From Microcaldota archaeon (GTDB lineage Archaea; Micrarchaeota; Micrarchaeia; Anstonellales; Bilamarchaeaceae): a stretch of 5,831 nt of DNA. Below are positions 1 to 5,035 of the stretch, piece by piece. Position numbers and translations under genes: made by a program. The notes beneath the pieces are model-generated. The model did not search any database. It saw only the letters and a list, made by a program, of their open reading frames with translations, and was not told where the DNA came from. Within the stretch, counting starts at the first letter, position 1; the number at the start of each line of letters is the position of its first letter. The stretch covers positions 4,875 through 10,705 of the forward strand of contig DUGF01000069.1 of the NCBI GenBank assembly GCA_013331535.1, written 5' to 3'.

Positions 1-1002
1 GGAATTCCGCGCAGCGACCGAGAACTTGTTCAAAGCTGGCTGTCCAGAGGGCATGAAGCAAGGCGTTTGACTGAAGAAATAATTGAATCCCACATTACTG
101 TTTTTGCGATGAATAATCTTCGTTTTCTTGGCCTGAGTGATCTTGGAACTTCCCGTAGTCTTCTTGAGCGTGCACTACAAACATCTGATCCCGAAGCATT
201 GTTATCTCTCAAGTCTGCGTTTGAAAGCATGTTTGCAAAGGTTCAATTTCGGGATTTACATTTTTTCAGGGCAGTACTCGAAAGTTCGTTTCAAGATATT
301 TTGGAGACAAATGTTTTCGGTGCTGTTACTGATCCACGAATTATTCCGCCAGTCATGGAAGACGCAGTTGATCCAGTTATCCAGGCAAAGCACATATATT
401 TTCTTAGAACCCTTAAAATGTTTAGAGAGGTTCTGGATGAAATGGAACATTCCAGACCAACAAAAGAACTTCTTCTTCGTGGGTTTGCGCTTTATTTTGA
501 ATTAGCTCGTATAACCTTTTTTTCAATCGAAAGTCCGGATCTGAAAAAGAAACAACGACCGATAGAAGAAGCACTTTACACGGGTCAGGACGATTTACCA
601 AGGTCGATAATCTGGAGCATTTTGAATTCCGAGGGCTCTTATCTTATTCCATCCAGGTTTTCATTGGGCGGAACTCCGGTTCTATTAAGTGATGGTGTAG
701 GCGTGGCAAGGCGGGTTGGTGTTTTAAGCGGGGTATCTGAATTGGATATAGAACTTCCGCTTTCTCGTGTCGCACATGGGGCAGGTATTCATCTCTTGGC
801 AGAACGTTTATCAAGATTATACCACCCGCATGCAACACTCCCTGATGTCGGTGGCATCGTTCATGCCTCGCTGAGAATGCGTTCAACATGGGATGGACAT
901 TTCGATGCACTTGTTCTCCATTACGGAGTTGAACGACGTAGCGAAATAGTCCTTTTCGATGTCCGTGGCGGTTCGATCGTGCGTGGTTTGAGAAGTCTTT
1001 GA
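1..1002 (+). CDS. Protein of unknown function, 5'-truncated by the window edge
   Basis: The reading frame is open from base 1 to the TGA at 1000-1002, so the window holds at least 333 codons and the true start probably lies to the left. A TTG at 67 is in frame, but nothing favours it as a start because the upstream codons read as normal protein. I do not recognise the family. The first two thirds are helix-rich with mixed charge and no membrane segment. The last third (from about codon 210) is rich in Gly, Val, His and Arg, with stretches such as SLGGTPVLLSDGVGVARR and LPDVGGIVHASLRMR that look like a beta-rich globular domain. I see no Walker motif, zinc-binding cysteines or signal peptide. 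It converges on the methyltransferase gene with a 40-base gap, and T-rich runs just past the stop (1004-1009 and 1033-1037) could terminate it. Coding status is well supported by length; function is open. Confidence 0.8.
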   Translation, partial: GIPRSDRELVQSWLSRGHEARRLTEEIIESHITVFAMNNLRFLGLSDLGTSRSLLERALQTSDPEALLSLKSAFESMFAKVQFRDLHFFRAVLESSFQDILETNVFGAVTDPRIIPPVMEDAVDPVIQAKHIYFLRTLKMFREVLDEMEHSRPTKELLLRGFALYFELARITFFSIESPDLKKKQRPIEEALYTGQDDLPRSIIWSILNSEGSYLIPSRFSLGGTPVLLSDGVGVARRVGVLSGVSELDIELPLSRVAHGAGIHLLAERLSRLYHPHATLPDVGGIVHASLRMRSTWDGHFDALVLHYGVERRSEIVLFDVRGGSIVRGLRSL

Positions 1003-1003
1003 A

Positions 1004-1037
1004 TTTTTTGAGTTCCGAGAGGTTTCATCATTGTTTT
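1004..1037 (+). terminator. T-rich putative transcription terminator
   Basis: A run of six T begins two bases after the stop of the first gene, and a second run of five T lies at 1033-1037. Archaeal termination commonly uses oligo-T on the coding strand without a strong hairpin. The position between convergent genes fits, but this is inference from base composition only. Confidence 0.4.
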
Positions 1038-1042
1038 TGTAT

Positions 1043-1744
1043 TTAAATCAGGAATGGAGTTTTTTTGGAATAAAATTCGTATTCTTTATTTTCTTTTAGT
1101 ATGAGGTGTTCCTCTTTTTTTGCTGCATGTAAATAAGCTATAGTAAGTATCGGGGTGAAAATTAATGTTGTCACAGTTGGCCAGGCGATCATCCATCCCC
1201 AAATAGTGTACAAAAATCCAACGTATTGCGGATGCCTGGAGTATCTGTAAAAGCCTTCAGTAAACAATGCTTTCCCTGATTTCCATAGCTGGTACCAACC
1301 AATAGCAATTATCGCAATTCCGGTTGTAATCACTATTGCACCGAAGGTCATCCAAAAATCAAAACCCAGTGTAATTCCAAAAAAGTTTAAACTAAATAAG
1401 ACTCCGTGTGCCGGTGCCGTATCTCTGGAAACTGATGCTGGTCCGCCTGCCAGAAAATAAATTGCCAGCGCAGCACCGTACATCTCAGCAAATAAAGAAA
1501 TTATAAATGCGGAAAACAAGCCGTGTGTTTTCCAGTTGGCCTTTTTCCTATTCAGGAACAATAGCAATGATAAGAAAATCACTATATTGAGTGCGGCAAA
1601 CCACCACTGACCTTTTATTGCTATGGCAATTGCGCTGCCAGAGGCATAAAACCAGACATTATCCAGGAAACTCTGTAAGTTCAATAGAATAAATAATAGA
1701 AAAAATCCGGTTAACAGGAGAAACAGTCTGTTACGAATTTCCAT
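1043..1744 (-). CDS. Integral membrane methyltransferase, ICMT/PEMT-like family
   Basis: A 233-residue, very hydrophobic protein. Likely membrane segments are at residues 7-27, 46-64, 75-99, 131-153 and a longer hydrophobic region at 174-205. The C-terminal part carries the family signature: YRYSRHPQYVGF at about 166-177 (the RHPxY motif, R170-Y174) and then EEHL at 211-214 followed by a YEFYSKKTPF tail. In the isoprenylcysteine carboxyl methyltransferase and phospholipid methyltransferase families these blocks bind S-adenosylmethionine. The acceptor cannot be read from the sequence; a lipid or a membrane protein is more likely than prenylcysteine in an archaeon. The ATG at 1742-1744 is preceded on the - strand by GAGGAT (1751-1756), a fair Shine-Dalgarno match. 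It lies 31 bases downstream of the tRNA-Ser gene on the same strand, so it may share that promoter or use its own T/A-rich box at about 1764-1774. Family call is good, substrate unknown. Confidence 0.8.
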   Translation of the reverse strand: MEIRNRLFLLLTGFFLLFILLNLQSFLDNVWFYASGSAIAIAIKGQWWFAALNIVIFLSLLLFLNRKKANWKTHGLFSAFIISLFAEMYGAALAIYFLAGGPASVSRDTAPAHGVLFSLNFFGITLGFDFWMTFGAIVITTGIAIIAIGWYQLWKSGKALFTEGFYRYSRHPQYVGFLYTIWGWMIAWPTVTTLIFTPILTIAYLHAAKKEEHLILKENKEYEFYSKKTPFLI

Positions 1745-1763
1745 ATCTACATCCTCGTATCTG

Positions 1764-1774
1764 AAATAAAAAAT
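1764..1774 (-). promoter_or_regulatory. T/A-rich element between tRNA-Ser and methyltransferase gene
   Basis: Read on the - strand this is TATTTTTTATT, directly after the tRNA 3' end. It could be the oligo-T terminator of the tRNA. Its centre is also about 25 bases upstream of the methyltransferase ATG, the normal TATA distance for a nearly leaderless transcript. Both roles are inference; the Shine-Dalgarno match favours at least some transcripts starting further upstream. Confidence 0.35.
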
Positions 1775-1775
1775 A

Positions 1776-1902
1776 CGCTAGGGGAGGGATTTGAACCCAC
1801 GGACGCTTACGCGCAACAGGTTTTCAGCGCATAACGAGACCCAAAACCCAGGACCCGAAACACGTAGCAACCTGCCGCCCTACCAGACTAGGCGACCCCA
1901 GC
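1776..1902 (-). tRNA. tRNA-Ser(GCU) with a 43-nt intron
   Basis: On the - strand the acceptor stem is GCTGGGG (1902-1896) paired with CCCTAGC (1783-1777), with discriminator G at 1776 and no encoded CCA. The D arm is GCCT/GGGC with a loop containing GG. The anticodon stem is GCAGG/CCTGT. Exon 1 ends TTGCTA (1865) and exon 2 begins with A (1821), giving anticodon loop TTGCTAA and anticodon GCT. The long variable arm (GCGC-GTAA-GCGT stem-loop) and discriminator G agree with serine. The T loop is TTCAAAT. The intron at 1822-1864 sits at the standard archaeal position 37/38. The mature tRNA would be 84 nt before CCA. Two oddities: the T stem GTGGG/CCCTC has a U-U mismatch at its second pair, and the bulge-helix-bulge around the intron is weak. 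An A/T-rich stretch at about 1917-1930 lies at TATA distance upstream. Confidence 0.9.
1822..1864 (-). other. tRNA-Ser intron
   Basis: The 43-base intron starts CGTGT and ends CTGAAA on the - strand. CGTGT can pair with ATGCG near the 3' end (including two G-U pairs), which would hold the splice sites together. The expected 4-bp central helix between anticodon-loop bases TTGC and intron CTGA gives at most three pairs, two of them G-U, with one C-C mismatch. This is a relaxed form of the archaeal splicing motif. The boundary can slide by one A without changing the mature tRNA. Confidence 0.75.
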
Positions 1903-1939
1903 TAATGTTTAGCTATCTTATTATTTCTGCTGAATTAGG

Positions 1940-1948
1940 TTTATAAAA
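1940..1948 (+). promoter_or_regulatory. TATA box of the VIT-family transporter gene
   Basis: TTTATAAAA is a strong archaeal TATA match. Its centre is about 25-26 bases before the ATG at 1970, which places transcription start at or next to the A of the start codon and predicts a leaderless mRNA. Its complement is also TATA-like and could contribute to divergent transcription of tRNA-Ser. Confidence 0.75.
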
Positions 1949-1969
1949 ACAGAACTTCATTGATATTGC

Positions 1970-2692
1970 ATGCATGAACTTGAATTATCCCCTGCTCTTC
2001 GTGACCATTGGGAGCGCAACGAGAAGAACAACAAGGCAGGCGCTCTTCGCGAGGTTATTCTTGGTGGGCAGGACGGATTGGTCAATGTTCTTGGTTTAAT
2101 GCTTGGTGTTGCATCCGCAACCAATGATTCGAGGATTGCCATAATCGCCGGAATTGCAGCTGCATTTGCGGAATCAGTTGCAATGGCTGCAGTTGCATAT
2201 ACTTCTGGAAAAGCAGCGCGGGATTACTATTACAGTGAGCGCGAAAGAGAGCGGCTTGAAATAGAAGAATTGCCTGCAATTGAGCGAGAGGAGATAAAAG
2301 TTCTTTACATGCGCAAGGGTTTCAAGGGAAAAGAGCTCGAAACAATAGTAAATGCCATTTGTAGTGACAAAAAAAGATGGCTGGATACGATGATGTCCGA
2401 AGAGCTCAACATGAGCGAACCCGAAGAGGGTAAGCCTGTAAAAGATGCAGGGATCGTTGGCATATCCGCGCTTTTTGGTTCATTTATTCCAGTGGTTCCG
2501 TTTTTCGTTTTGCCGGTTTCCTTGGCAATGGGGTCTGCTTTAGGCATTGCAATACTTATTTTATTTGTAGCTGGGGCAATAAAAGCAAAACTCACTATTG
2601 GAAACTGGAAAAAAGAAGGATTGGAAATGGCAATCATAGGAACTGTTTCCGCATTGATAGGATACGGGATAGGAAGTTTGTTGAAGATCTGA
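1970..2692 (+). CDS. VIT1/CCC1-family Fe2+/Mn2+ transporter
   Basis: A 240-residue membrane protein with the full layout of the vacuolar iron transporter family. Residues 26-46 hold the opening signature around LREVILGGQDGLVNVLG, with the Asp (D35) that in characterised VIT proteins lies in the metal path. The second membrane segment is about 56-78, with E68 and M72 at the expected places. A Glu-rich cytoplasmic domain follows (about 83-155, including YYYSERERERLEIEE), which in the family binds metal before transport. Three further segments lie at about 159-181 (ALFGSFIPVVPFF), 186-207 and 218-238 (GLEMAIIGTVSALIGYGIG). Members export Fe2+ or Mn2+ from the cytoplasm; the cell membrane is the expected site here. 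Start: ATG at 1970, supported by a TATA box 25 bases upstream and a family-typical N-terminus. No Shine-Dalgarno is seen, so it is probably leaderless. It converges on orc1 with a 15-base gap. Confidence 0.92.
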   Translation: MHELELSPALRDHWERNEKNNKAGALREVILGGQDGLVNVLGLMLGVASATNDSRIAIIAGIAAAFAESVAMAAVAYTSGKAARDYYYSERERERLEIEELPAIEREEIKVLYMRKGFKGKELETIVNAICSDKKRWLDTMMSEELNMSEPEEGKPVKDAGIVGISALFGSFIPVVPFFVLPVSLAMGSALGIAILILFVAGAIKAKLTIGNWKKEGLEMAIIGTVSALIGYGIGSLLKI

Positions 2693-2707
2693 ATGCCTAT
2701 TGCGAAG

Positions 2708-3928
2708 TTATTCCTTTGTTCCAGTTTCCCCGGAAAAATTCAATCCTCTTGAGATTATTGTTAATATTTCCGAAGGTGCGTGGCCTAGTTTTACAAGTGT
2801 CGTATGTCCGCGGACTCCGCGGCCGCTTGGAGTGGTCATAATAAGTCCAAGCATTTCCAAATCTGTCAGATATTCTTTGTACCATCTCGAGCTTCTTGCC
2901 CGTTTTCCAAGACGTCTGCACGTTCGTTCGTACTCTTCGTAAATCTCTCCGGAAAACAGGAAACCTTCGTCTACTCCATCAAGTCTGGCATATTTGCTTC
3001 CACCTTGGGAAAGATGTGCGATAGCATAGAGGACGACTTGATGATTATATGGAAGCGTAGCAATTGTCTCTGCTGCTATGTCCGCGTCAACCTTTTTTCG
3101 TGCGGCTTCCACATCTTCGTCGTTTATCTGCATTTTTCCCGCAGCTTCGGCAAGTTCTCCAGCCTTTGCTATGAGTTTTAATGCATAGCGCGCATCTCCG
3201 CATTCCTGAGCAGTAATTGCTGATGCCAGATTTATTGCAGACTGCGAAACAACTCCCGGTCTAAATCCATGAGTAGCGCGCTGTAATAATATCTGTTGAA
3301 GTTGTGTTGAAGAATAAGGTGGAAAAACTATCTCGTTTTCATAAAGGCTGCTCTTGCTTCTCGGGTCAAGTTCATTTTTGAACGAGAGCTTGTTTGAAAT
3401 TCCGACTATACTTACGCCCCCGCCGCTTTTTATTTCATCATTTGCCCTTGTCATAGTATAAATCATGTCGTCAAGATCCTTTACCATATCAATTTCATCA
3501 AGAACAATTACCAGCTGTTTTCCGTTGCTTGCCACTTCAATCATTTTTTCATAAAGAAATGGCAATCCGAATCCGGCTTTTTCAAGTTCAGGTACAAATT
3601 GTTTCATTACTTTTTGCAAAACCCTGTAGCGCGAATTGTAGATACGGCAGTTTATATACTGCATCATTCCGCCTTTGCCATTGTTTTCAGAATTTGAATT
3701 GAATCTATCCATAACGTATTTTGTGCAACATGTTTTGCCTGTTCCGGTTTTTCCATAGATGAAAAGGTTTCTTGGTTTTTGTCCCTTCAATGCAGAGGAA
3801 ACGGTTTCCATTATTTCTTTTATTTGGGCATCTCTGAACGGAAGCGTATCCGGCACGTAATGTGGGGATAGCACGTTCATGTCATTGAACAAAGAAGGCC
3901 TGGATAAAATATCCTGAAAAGTAGTCAT
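2708..3928 (-). CDS. orc1/cdc6: Orc1/Cdc6 replication initiator, AAA+ ATPase
   Basis: A 406-residue protein of usual length for archaeal Orc1/Cdc6, the ATPase that binds origin DNA and loads MCM helicase. Seen in order: N-terminal LSPHYVPDTLPFRD (20-33); Walker A GKTGTGKT (59-66, K65); Walker B IVLDEID (141-147, D144 and E145); sensor 1 GISN (176-179); ISM/arginine region near LDPRSKSSLYENEIVFPPY (187-205); sensor 2 GDAR (244-247, R247); and a C-terminal winged helix from about 285, with a basic wing SGRGVRGHT at 368-376. All catalytic motifs look intact. The ATG at 3926-3928 is chosen because family homology begins there and a TATA-like box sits about 26 bases upstream. The frame runs on upstream to 4162, but that part is the translation of a noncoding repeat. 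It diverges from the PRC-barrel gene across the unusual 614-base intergenic region, a typical setting for an archaeal origin. Confidence 0.95.
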   Translation of the reverse strand: MTTFQDILSRPSLFNDMNVLSPHYVPDTLPFRDAQIKEIMETVSSALKGQKPRNLFIYGKTGTGKTCCTKYVMDRFNSNSENNGKGGMMQYINCRIYNSRYRVLQKVMKQFVPELEKAGFGLPFLYEKMIEVASNGKQLVIVLDEIDMVKDLDDMIYTMTRANDEIKSGGGVSIVGISNKLSFKNELDPRSKSSLYENEIVFPPYSSTQLQQILLQRATHGFRPGVVSQSAINLASAITAQECGDARYALKLIAKAGELAEAAGKMQINDEDVEAARKKVDADIAAETIATLPYNHQVVLYAIAHLSQGGSKYARLDGVDEGFLFSGEIYEEYERTCRRLGKRARSSRWYKEYLTDLEMLGLIMTTPSGRGVRGHTTLVKLGHAPSEILTIISRGLNFSGETGTKE

Positions 3929-3947
3929 CGCAATGGTTAAGAGAGGT

Positions 3948-3959
3948 AAAAGATAAAAA
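3948..3959 (-). promoter_or_regulatory. TATA-like box of orc1/cdc6
   Basis: On the - strand this reads TTTTTATCTTTT, centred about 26 bases before the ATG at 3928. The spacing predicts a transcript starting at or very near the start codon. The match to a TATA consensus is moderate. Confidence 0.55.
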
Positions 3960-3965
3960 TGTGCT

Positions 3966-4078
3966 GGGTAGGGGTTAGGTGGTAGGGGGTAGAATGCAGG
4001 TGGTAGATAGCAAGGGGTAGATACCGGGAGGCGGGTGGTGGAGGGTAGATGATGGATGATGAAAGGAAGGGTAGATGA
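3966..4078 (+). repeat. G-rich degenerate 7-base tandem repeat
   Basis: From 3966 the + strand can be cut into successive heptamers close to GGGTAGR: GGGTAGG, GGTTAGG, TGGTAGG, GGGTAGA, ATGCAGG, TGGTAGA, TAGCAAG, GGGTAGA and so on to about 4070, after which the phase slips. The sequence GGTAGA recurs at 3988, 4002, 4016, 4044 and 4070, with spacings 14, 14, 28 and 26. The strand is strongly purine-rich with very few C, and has many runs of three or more G that could form G-quadruplexes. Upstream in-frame translation of the opposite strand gives only a Pro/Leu/Tyr-rich low-complexity tail, so this is not coding. It lies between the orc1 promoter and the hairpin array. Confidence 0.8.
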
Positions 4079-4148
4079 TGATATACTGAACCAAATAAGT
4101 AATACCGCTTCGGAATATTGGCATTTATCTCGATGGTTCTGGATAGAT

Positions 4149-4334
4149 CGAGCCGTCTTCAAGACGAAGTCTTGGAGACCAATAAATCAACGCTTTGATT
4201 TATGGTGTCGTAATCGACGATTCGATTACGAGCATGCTCATGAACGAATCGTCGTTCATGACATCCATTGAACGGAGCGCCGTTCAATTGGAGATAGTGA
4301 ACAGCAGTTCACTAGAACTTTTTAAGTTGGCTCG
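4149..4334 (+). repeat. Hairpin module A: closing helix enclosing seven hairpins
   Basis: Closed by CGAGCC/GGCTCG. Hairpins in order: 4155-4179 (11 bp, loop GAA), 4182-4203 (9 bp, loop CGCT), 4208-4231 (10 bp, loop CGAT), 4238-4261 (10 bp, loop ATCG), 4267-4288 (9 bp, loop AGCG, extendable past a bulged T at 4289 to 4265-4291), 4295-4314 (8 bp, loop AGCA) and 4316-4328 (5 bp, loop TTT). The first hairpin abuts the closing helix and the last abuts its return strand. The gap 4232-4237 is the palindrome GCATGC. The stems differ in sequence, so this is not a simple tandem repeat. Confidence 0.8.
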
Positions 4335-4342
4335 GGATAGAT

Positions 4343-4414
4343 TGAGACATCTTCAGAAACGAAGTTTCTGGAGAGCTAGTGAGCTTTGCTCACTGGAAAA
4401 ACTTTTTTGTCTCA
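4343..4414 (+). repeat. Hairpin module B: shorter paralogue of module A
   Basis: Closed by TGAGAC/GTCTCA and holding hairpins at 4350-4374 (11 bp, loop GAA), 4376-4396 (9 bp, loop TTT) and a weak A4/T4 fold at 4397-4408. These match the first, sixth and seventh hairpins of module A: both 11-bp hairpins share TCTTCA, a CGAAG loop closure and TGGAGA; the AGTGA stems agree; and both end in an AACTTTTT-type element. Module B thus looks like a copy of A lacking its four central hairpins. A T6 run at 4403-4408 could also act as a terminator. Confidence 0.75.
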
Positions 4415-4479
4415 GGATATAAGGCTAGATATTCCAGTACCAACGACCCAAGACCCACAGCCAATAACAATCGGATATC

Positions 4480-4488
4480 TTTATATAC
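4480..4488 (+). promoter_or_regulatory. TATA box of the PRC-barrel gene
   Basis: TTTATATAC is the best TATA match in the window. Transcription should start near 4508-4512, giving a leader of about 30 bases that contains the Shine-Dalgarno sequence. Confidence 0.75.
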
Positions 4489-4532
4489 CTTTTCCGCAAT
4501 ACACTCTCAAAGCAATTGCAAAACAATTACTT

Positions 4533-4538
4533 GGTGAT
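4533..4538 (+). promoter_or_regulatory. Shine-Dalgarno site deciding the PRC-barrel start
   Basis: GGTGAT matches the 3' half of the archaeal GGAGGTGAT sequence and lies four bases before the ATG at 4543. It supports that ATG over the in-frame TTG at 4516, which lies upstream of the site. Confidence 0.75.
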
Positions 4539-4542
4539 TAAT

Positions 4543-4797
4543 ATGACGACAAGACTCTCTAGGATGTATGGGATGAATATCATGACGGATGGCGGCAAGT
4601 ATCTAGGCGATGCCCAGGATTTTATCATGGATGTCGAATCAGGAGAGGTTTCAAGAATTTTGATTGAACAGCTTCCATCAAGCAAGGACGATGCAAAAAG
4701 GGTCTTGAGGGAAAAGAGCGTTCAGTACAAGAACGTGAAATCTGTTGAAGATGTAATTATAGTCACAAAGATGGGCGGCGGACCGGTACCACAGTAA
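4543..4797 (+). CDS. PRC-barrel domain protein
   Basis: An 84-residue protein that is essentially one PRC-barrel domain. The core MYGMNIMTDGGKYLGDAQDF at about residues 8-27, followed by IMDVESGEVSRILIEQLP, is the typical archaeal form of this small beta-barrel fold. The middle has a charged segment (SKDDAKRVLREKS), then VQYKNVKSVEDVIIVTK closes the barrel. It has no membrane segment, so it is expected in the cytoplasm. PRC barrels act in RNA metabolism and as scaffolds; in haloarchaea stand-alone PRC-barrel proteins (CdpB) take part in cell division with SepF. Whether this protein does so cannot be told from sequence. The ATG at 4543 is chosen for its GGTGAT site and TATA box. A small membrane-protein gene follows 37 bases after the stop on the same strand, suggesting co-transcription and perhaps a membrane anchor partner. 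Confidence 0.88.
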   Translation: MTTRLSRMYGMNIMTDGGKYLGDAQDFIMDVESGEVSRILIEQLPSSKDDAKRVLREKSVQYKNVKSVEDVIIVTKMGGGPVPQ

Positions 4798-4805
4798 CCG
4801 GTTCC
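4780..4805 (+). other. Hairpin across the PRC-barrel stop codon
   Basis: GGACCGGT pairs with ACCGGT-T-CC (one bulged T) over a 9-base loop that includes part of the stop codon. No T-run follows, so it does not resemble a terminator. It might attenuate read-through or affect translation of the next gene, or be chance. Confidence 0.3.
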
Positions 4806-4834
4806 CAGTCTTGCGTCTTGATGGTGGATTATAT

Positions 4835-5023
4835 ATGTCAAAAACTTTTATTCGTGTTGTTCTTTTTATTATTGCAATAGTGTTTGGAGTGGGTATGTTC
4901 TATTTTTGGGAATCCCTAAGACCAGATGATGAATTTATGACAAAAGTTGGTGTTGGAATTGTAACTACGCTCGCGTCATTTGTTGCAATGTTTTTCCTGA
5001 CAAAGGGAAGCGGAAGCGATTAG
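4835..5023 (+). CDS. Small two-helix membrane protein of unknown function
   Basis: A 62-residue protein with two predicted membrane helices, at about residues 7-25 (VVLFIIAIVFGVGMFYFW region) and 37-55 (VGVGIVTTLASFVAMFFL region). They are joined by a short acidic loop, ESLRPDDEF, and followed by a tail TKGSGSD. The N-terminus MSKTFIR is basic, so both ends probably face the cytoplasm. The ATG at 4835 is preferred over an in-frame TTG at 4811 because GGTG at 4823-4826 lies eight bases before it. It follows the PRC-barrel gene by 37 bases with no promoter of its own in view, so the two likely form an operon. It converges on the dephospho-CoA kinase gene with a 12-base gap. I do not recognise a family. 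Length and clean membrane topology support it as a real gene. Confidence 0.7.
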   Translation: MSKTFIRVVLFIIAIVFGVGMFYFWESLRPDDEFMTKVGVGIVTTLASFVAMFFLTKGSGSD

Positions 5024-5035
5024 CGGCAATATATA

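Larger units (their letters stand above)
4088..4414 (+). ncRNA. Array of multibranch hairpin modules, candidate structured RNA
   Basis: Three closing helices of 6 bp each are seen in series: GAACCA/TGGTTC (4088-4093/4134-4139), CGAGCC/GGCTCG (4149-4154/4329-4334) and TGAGAC/GTCTCA (4343-4348/4409-4414). The linker GGATAGAT separates consecutive modules (4141-4148 and 4335-4342), and GGATATAA follows the last (4415-4422). Within the second and third modules, hairpins with 3- or 4-base loops stand almost end to end. I count about 98 base pairs in 4149-4414, roughly three quarters of all bases. The three non-Watson-Crick hairpin pairs are all T-G on the + strand (4159/4175, 4353/4371, 4377/4395); on the other strand they would be A-C mismatches. 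This favours a + strand RNA. No promoter is certain (GATATA at 4080 and a weak ATTTATCT at 4123 are candidates). I do not recognise a known RNA class. Folded single-stranded DNA or a palindrome-rich mobile element are alternatives. Confidence 0.6.
4415..4542. other. Remainder of the orc1/PRC intergenic region, possible origin element
   Basis: After the last linker, GGATAT and ATATTCC (4415-4435) can form one more weak hairpin. TTCCAGTACCAACGACC at 4432-4448 resembles the archaeal origin recognition box as I recall it (TTCCAGTGGAAACGAAG), agreeing at the first seven bases and at AACGA. A C/A-rich stretch follows to about 4472 and then the PRC-barrel promoter. An ORB role is unproven from one imperfect copy, but the position beside orc1 is where euryarchaeal origins usually lie. 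Confidence 0.3.

Noticed and set aside
2807..2822. GC-rich inverted repeat TCCGCGGACTCCGCGG
   Set aside because: It lies inside orc1 and encodes the Gly/Arg-rich wing of the winged helix; codon choice explains it.
3929..4162. A 78-residue N-terminal extension of Orc1/Cdc6 starting at 4162
   Set aside because: It is rich in Pro, Leu, Tyr and Thr because it translates the G-rich repeat backwards. Family homology starts at the ATG at 3928, which also has a TATA-like box at the right distance, and the extension would run into the hairpin array.
4149..4414. CRISPR array
   Set aside because: There is no identical direct repeat with regular spacers; the recurring units are hairpins of differing sequence and the shared linker is only eight bases.
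4056..4422. Two + strand open frames of 71 and 75 codons across the hairpin array
   Set aside because: They have no family resemblance and no Shine-Dalgarno, and the base sequence is explained by pairing rather than by coding.
4088..4435. IS200/IS605-type element or palindrome-rich miniature element
   Set aside because: No transposase, clear ends or target-site pattern is visible, and nested closing helices are not expected for such ends. It remains a possible alternative but is not supported enough to annotate.
4516..4542. TTG start for the PRC-barrel protein at 4516
   Set aside because: The GGTGAT site lies downstream of this TTG and directly before the ATG at 4543, where family homology begins.
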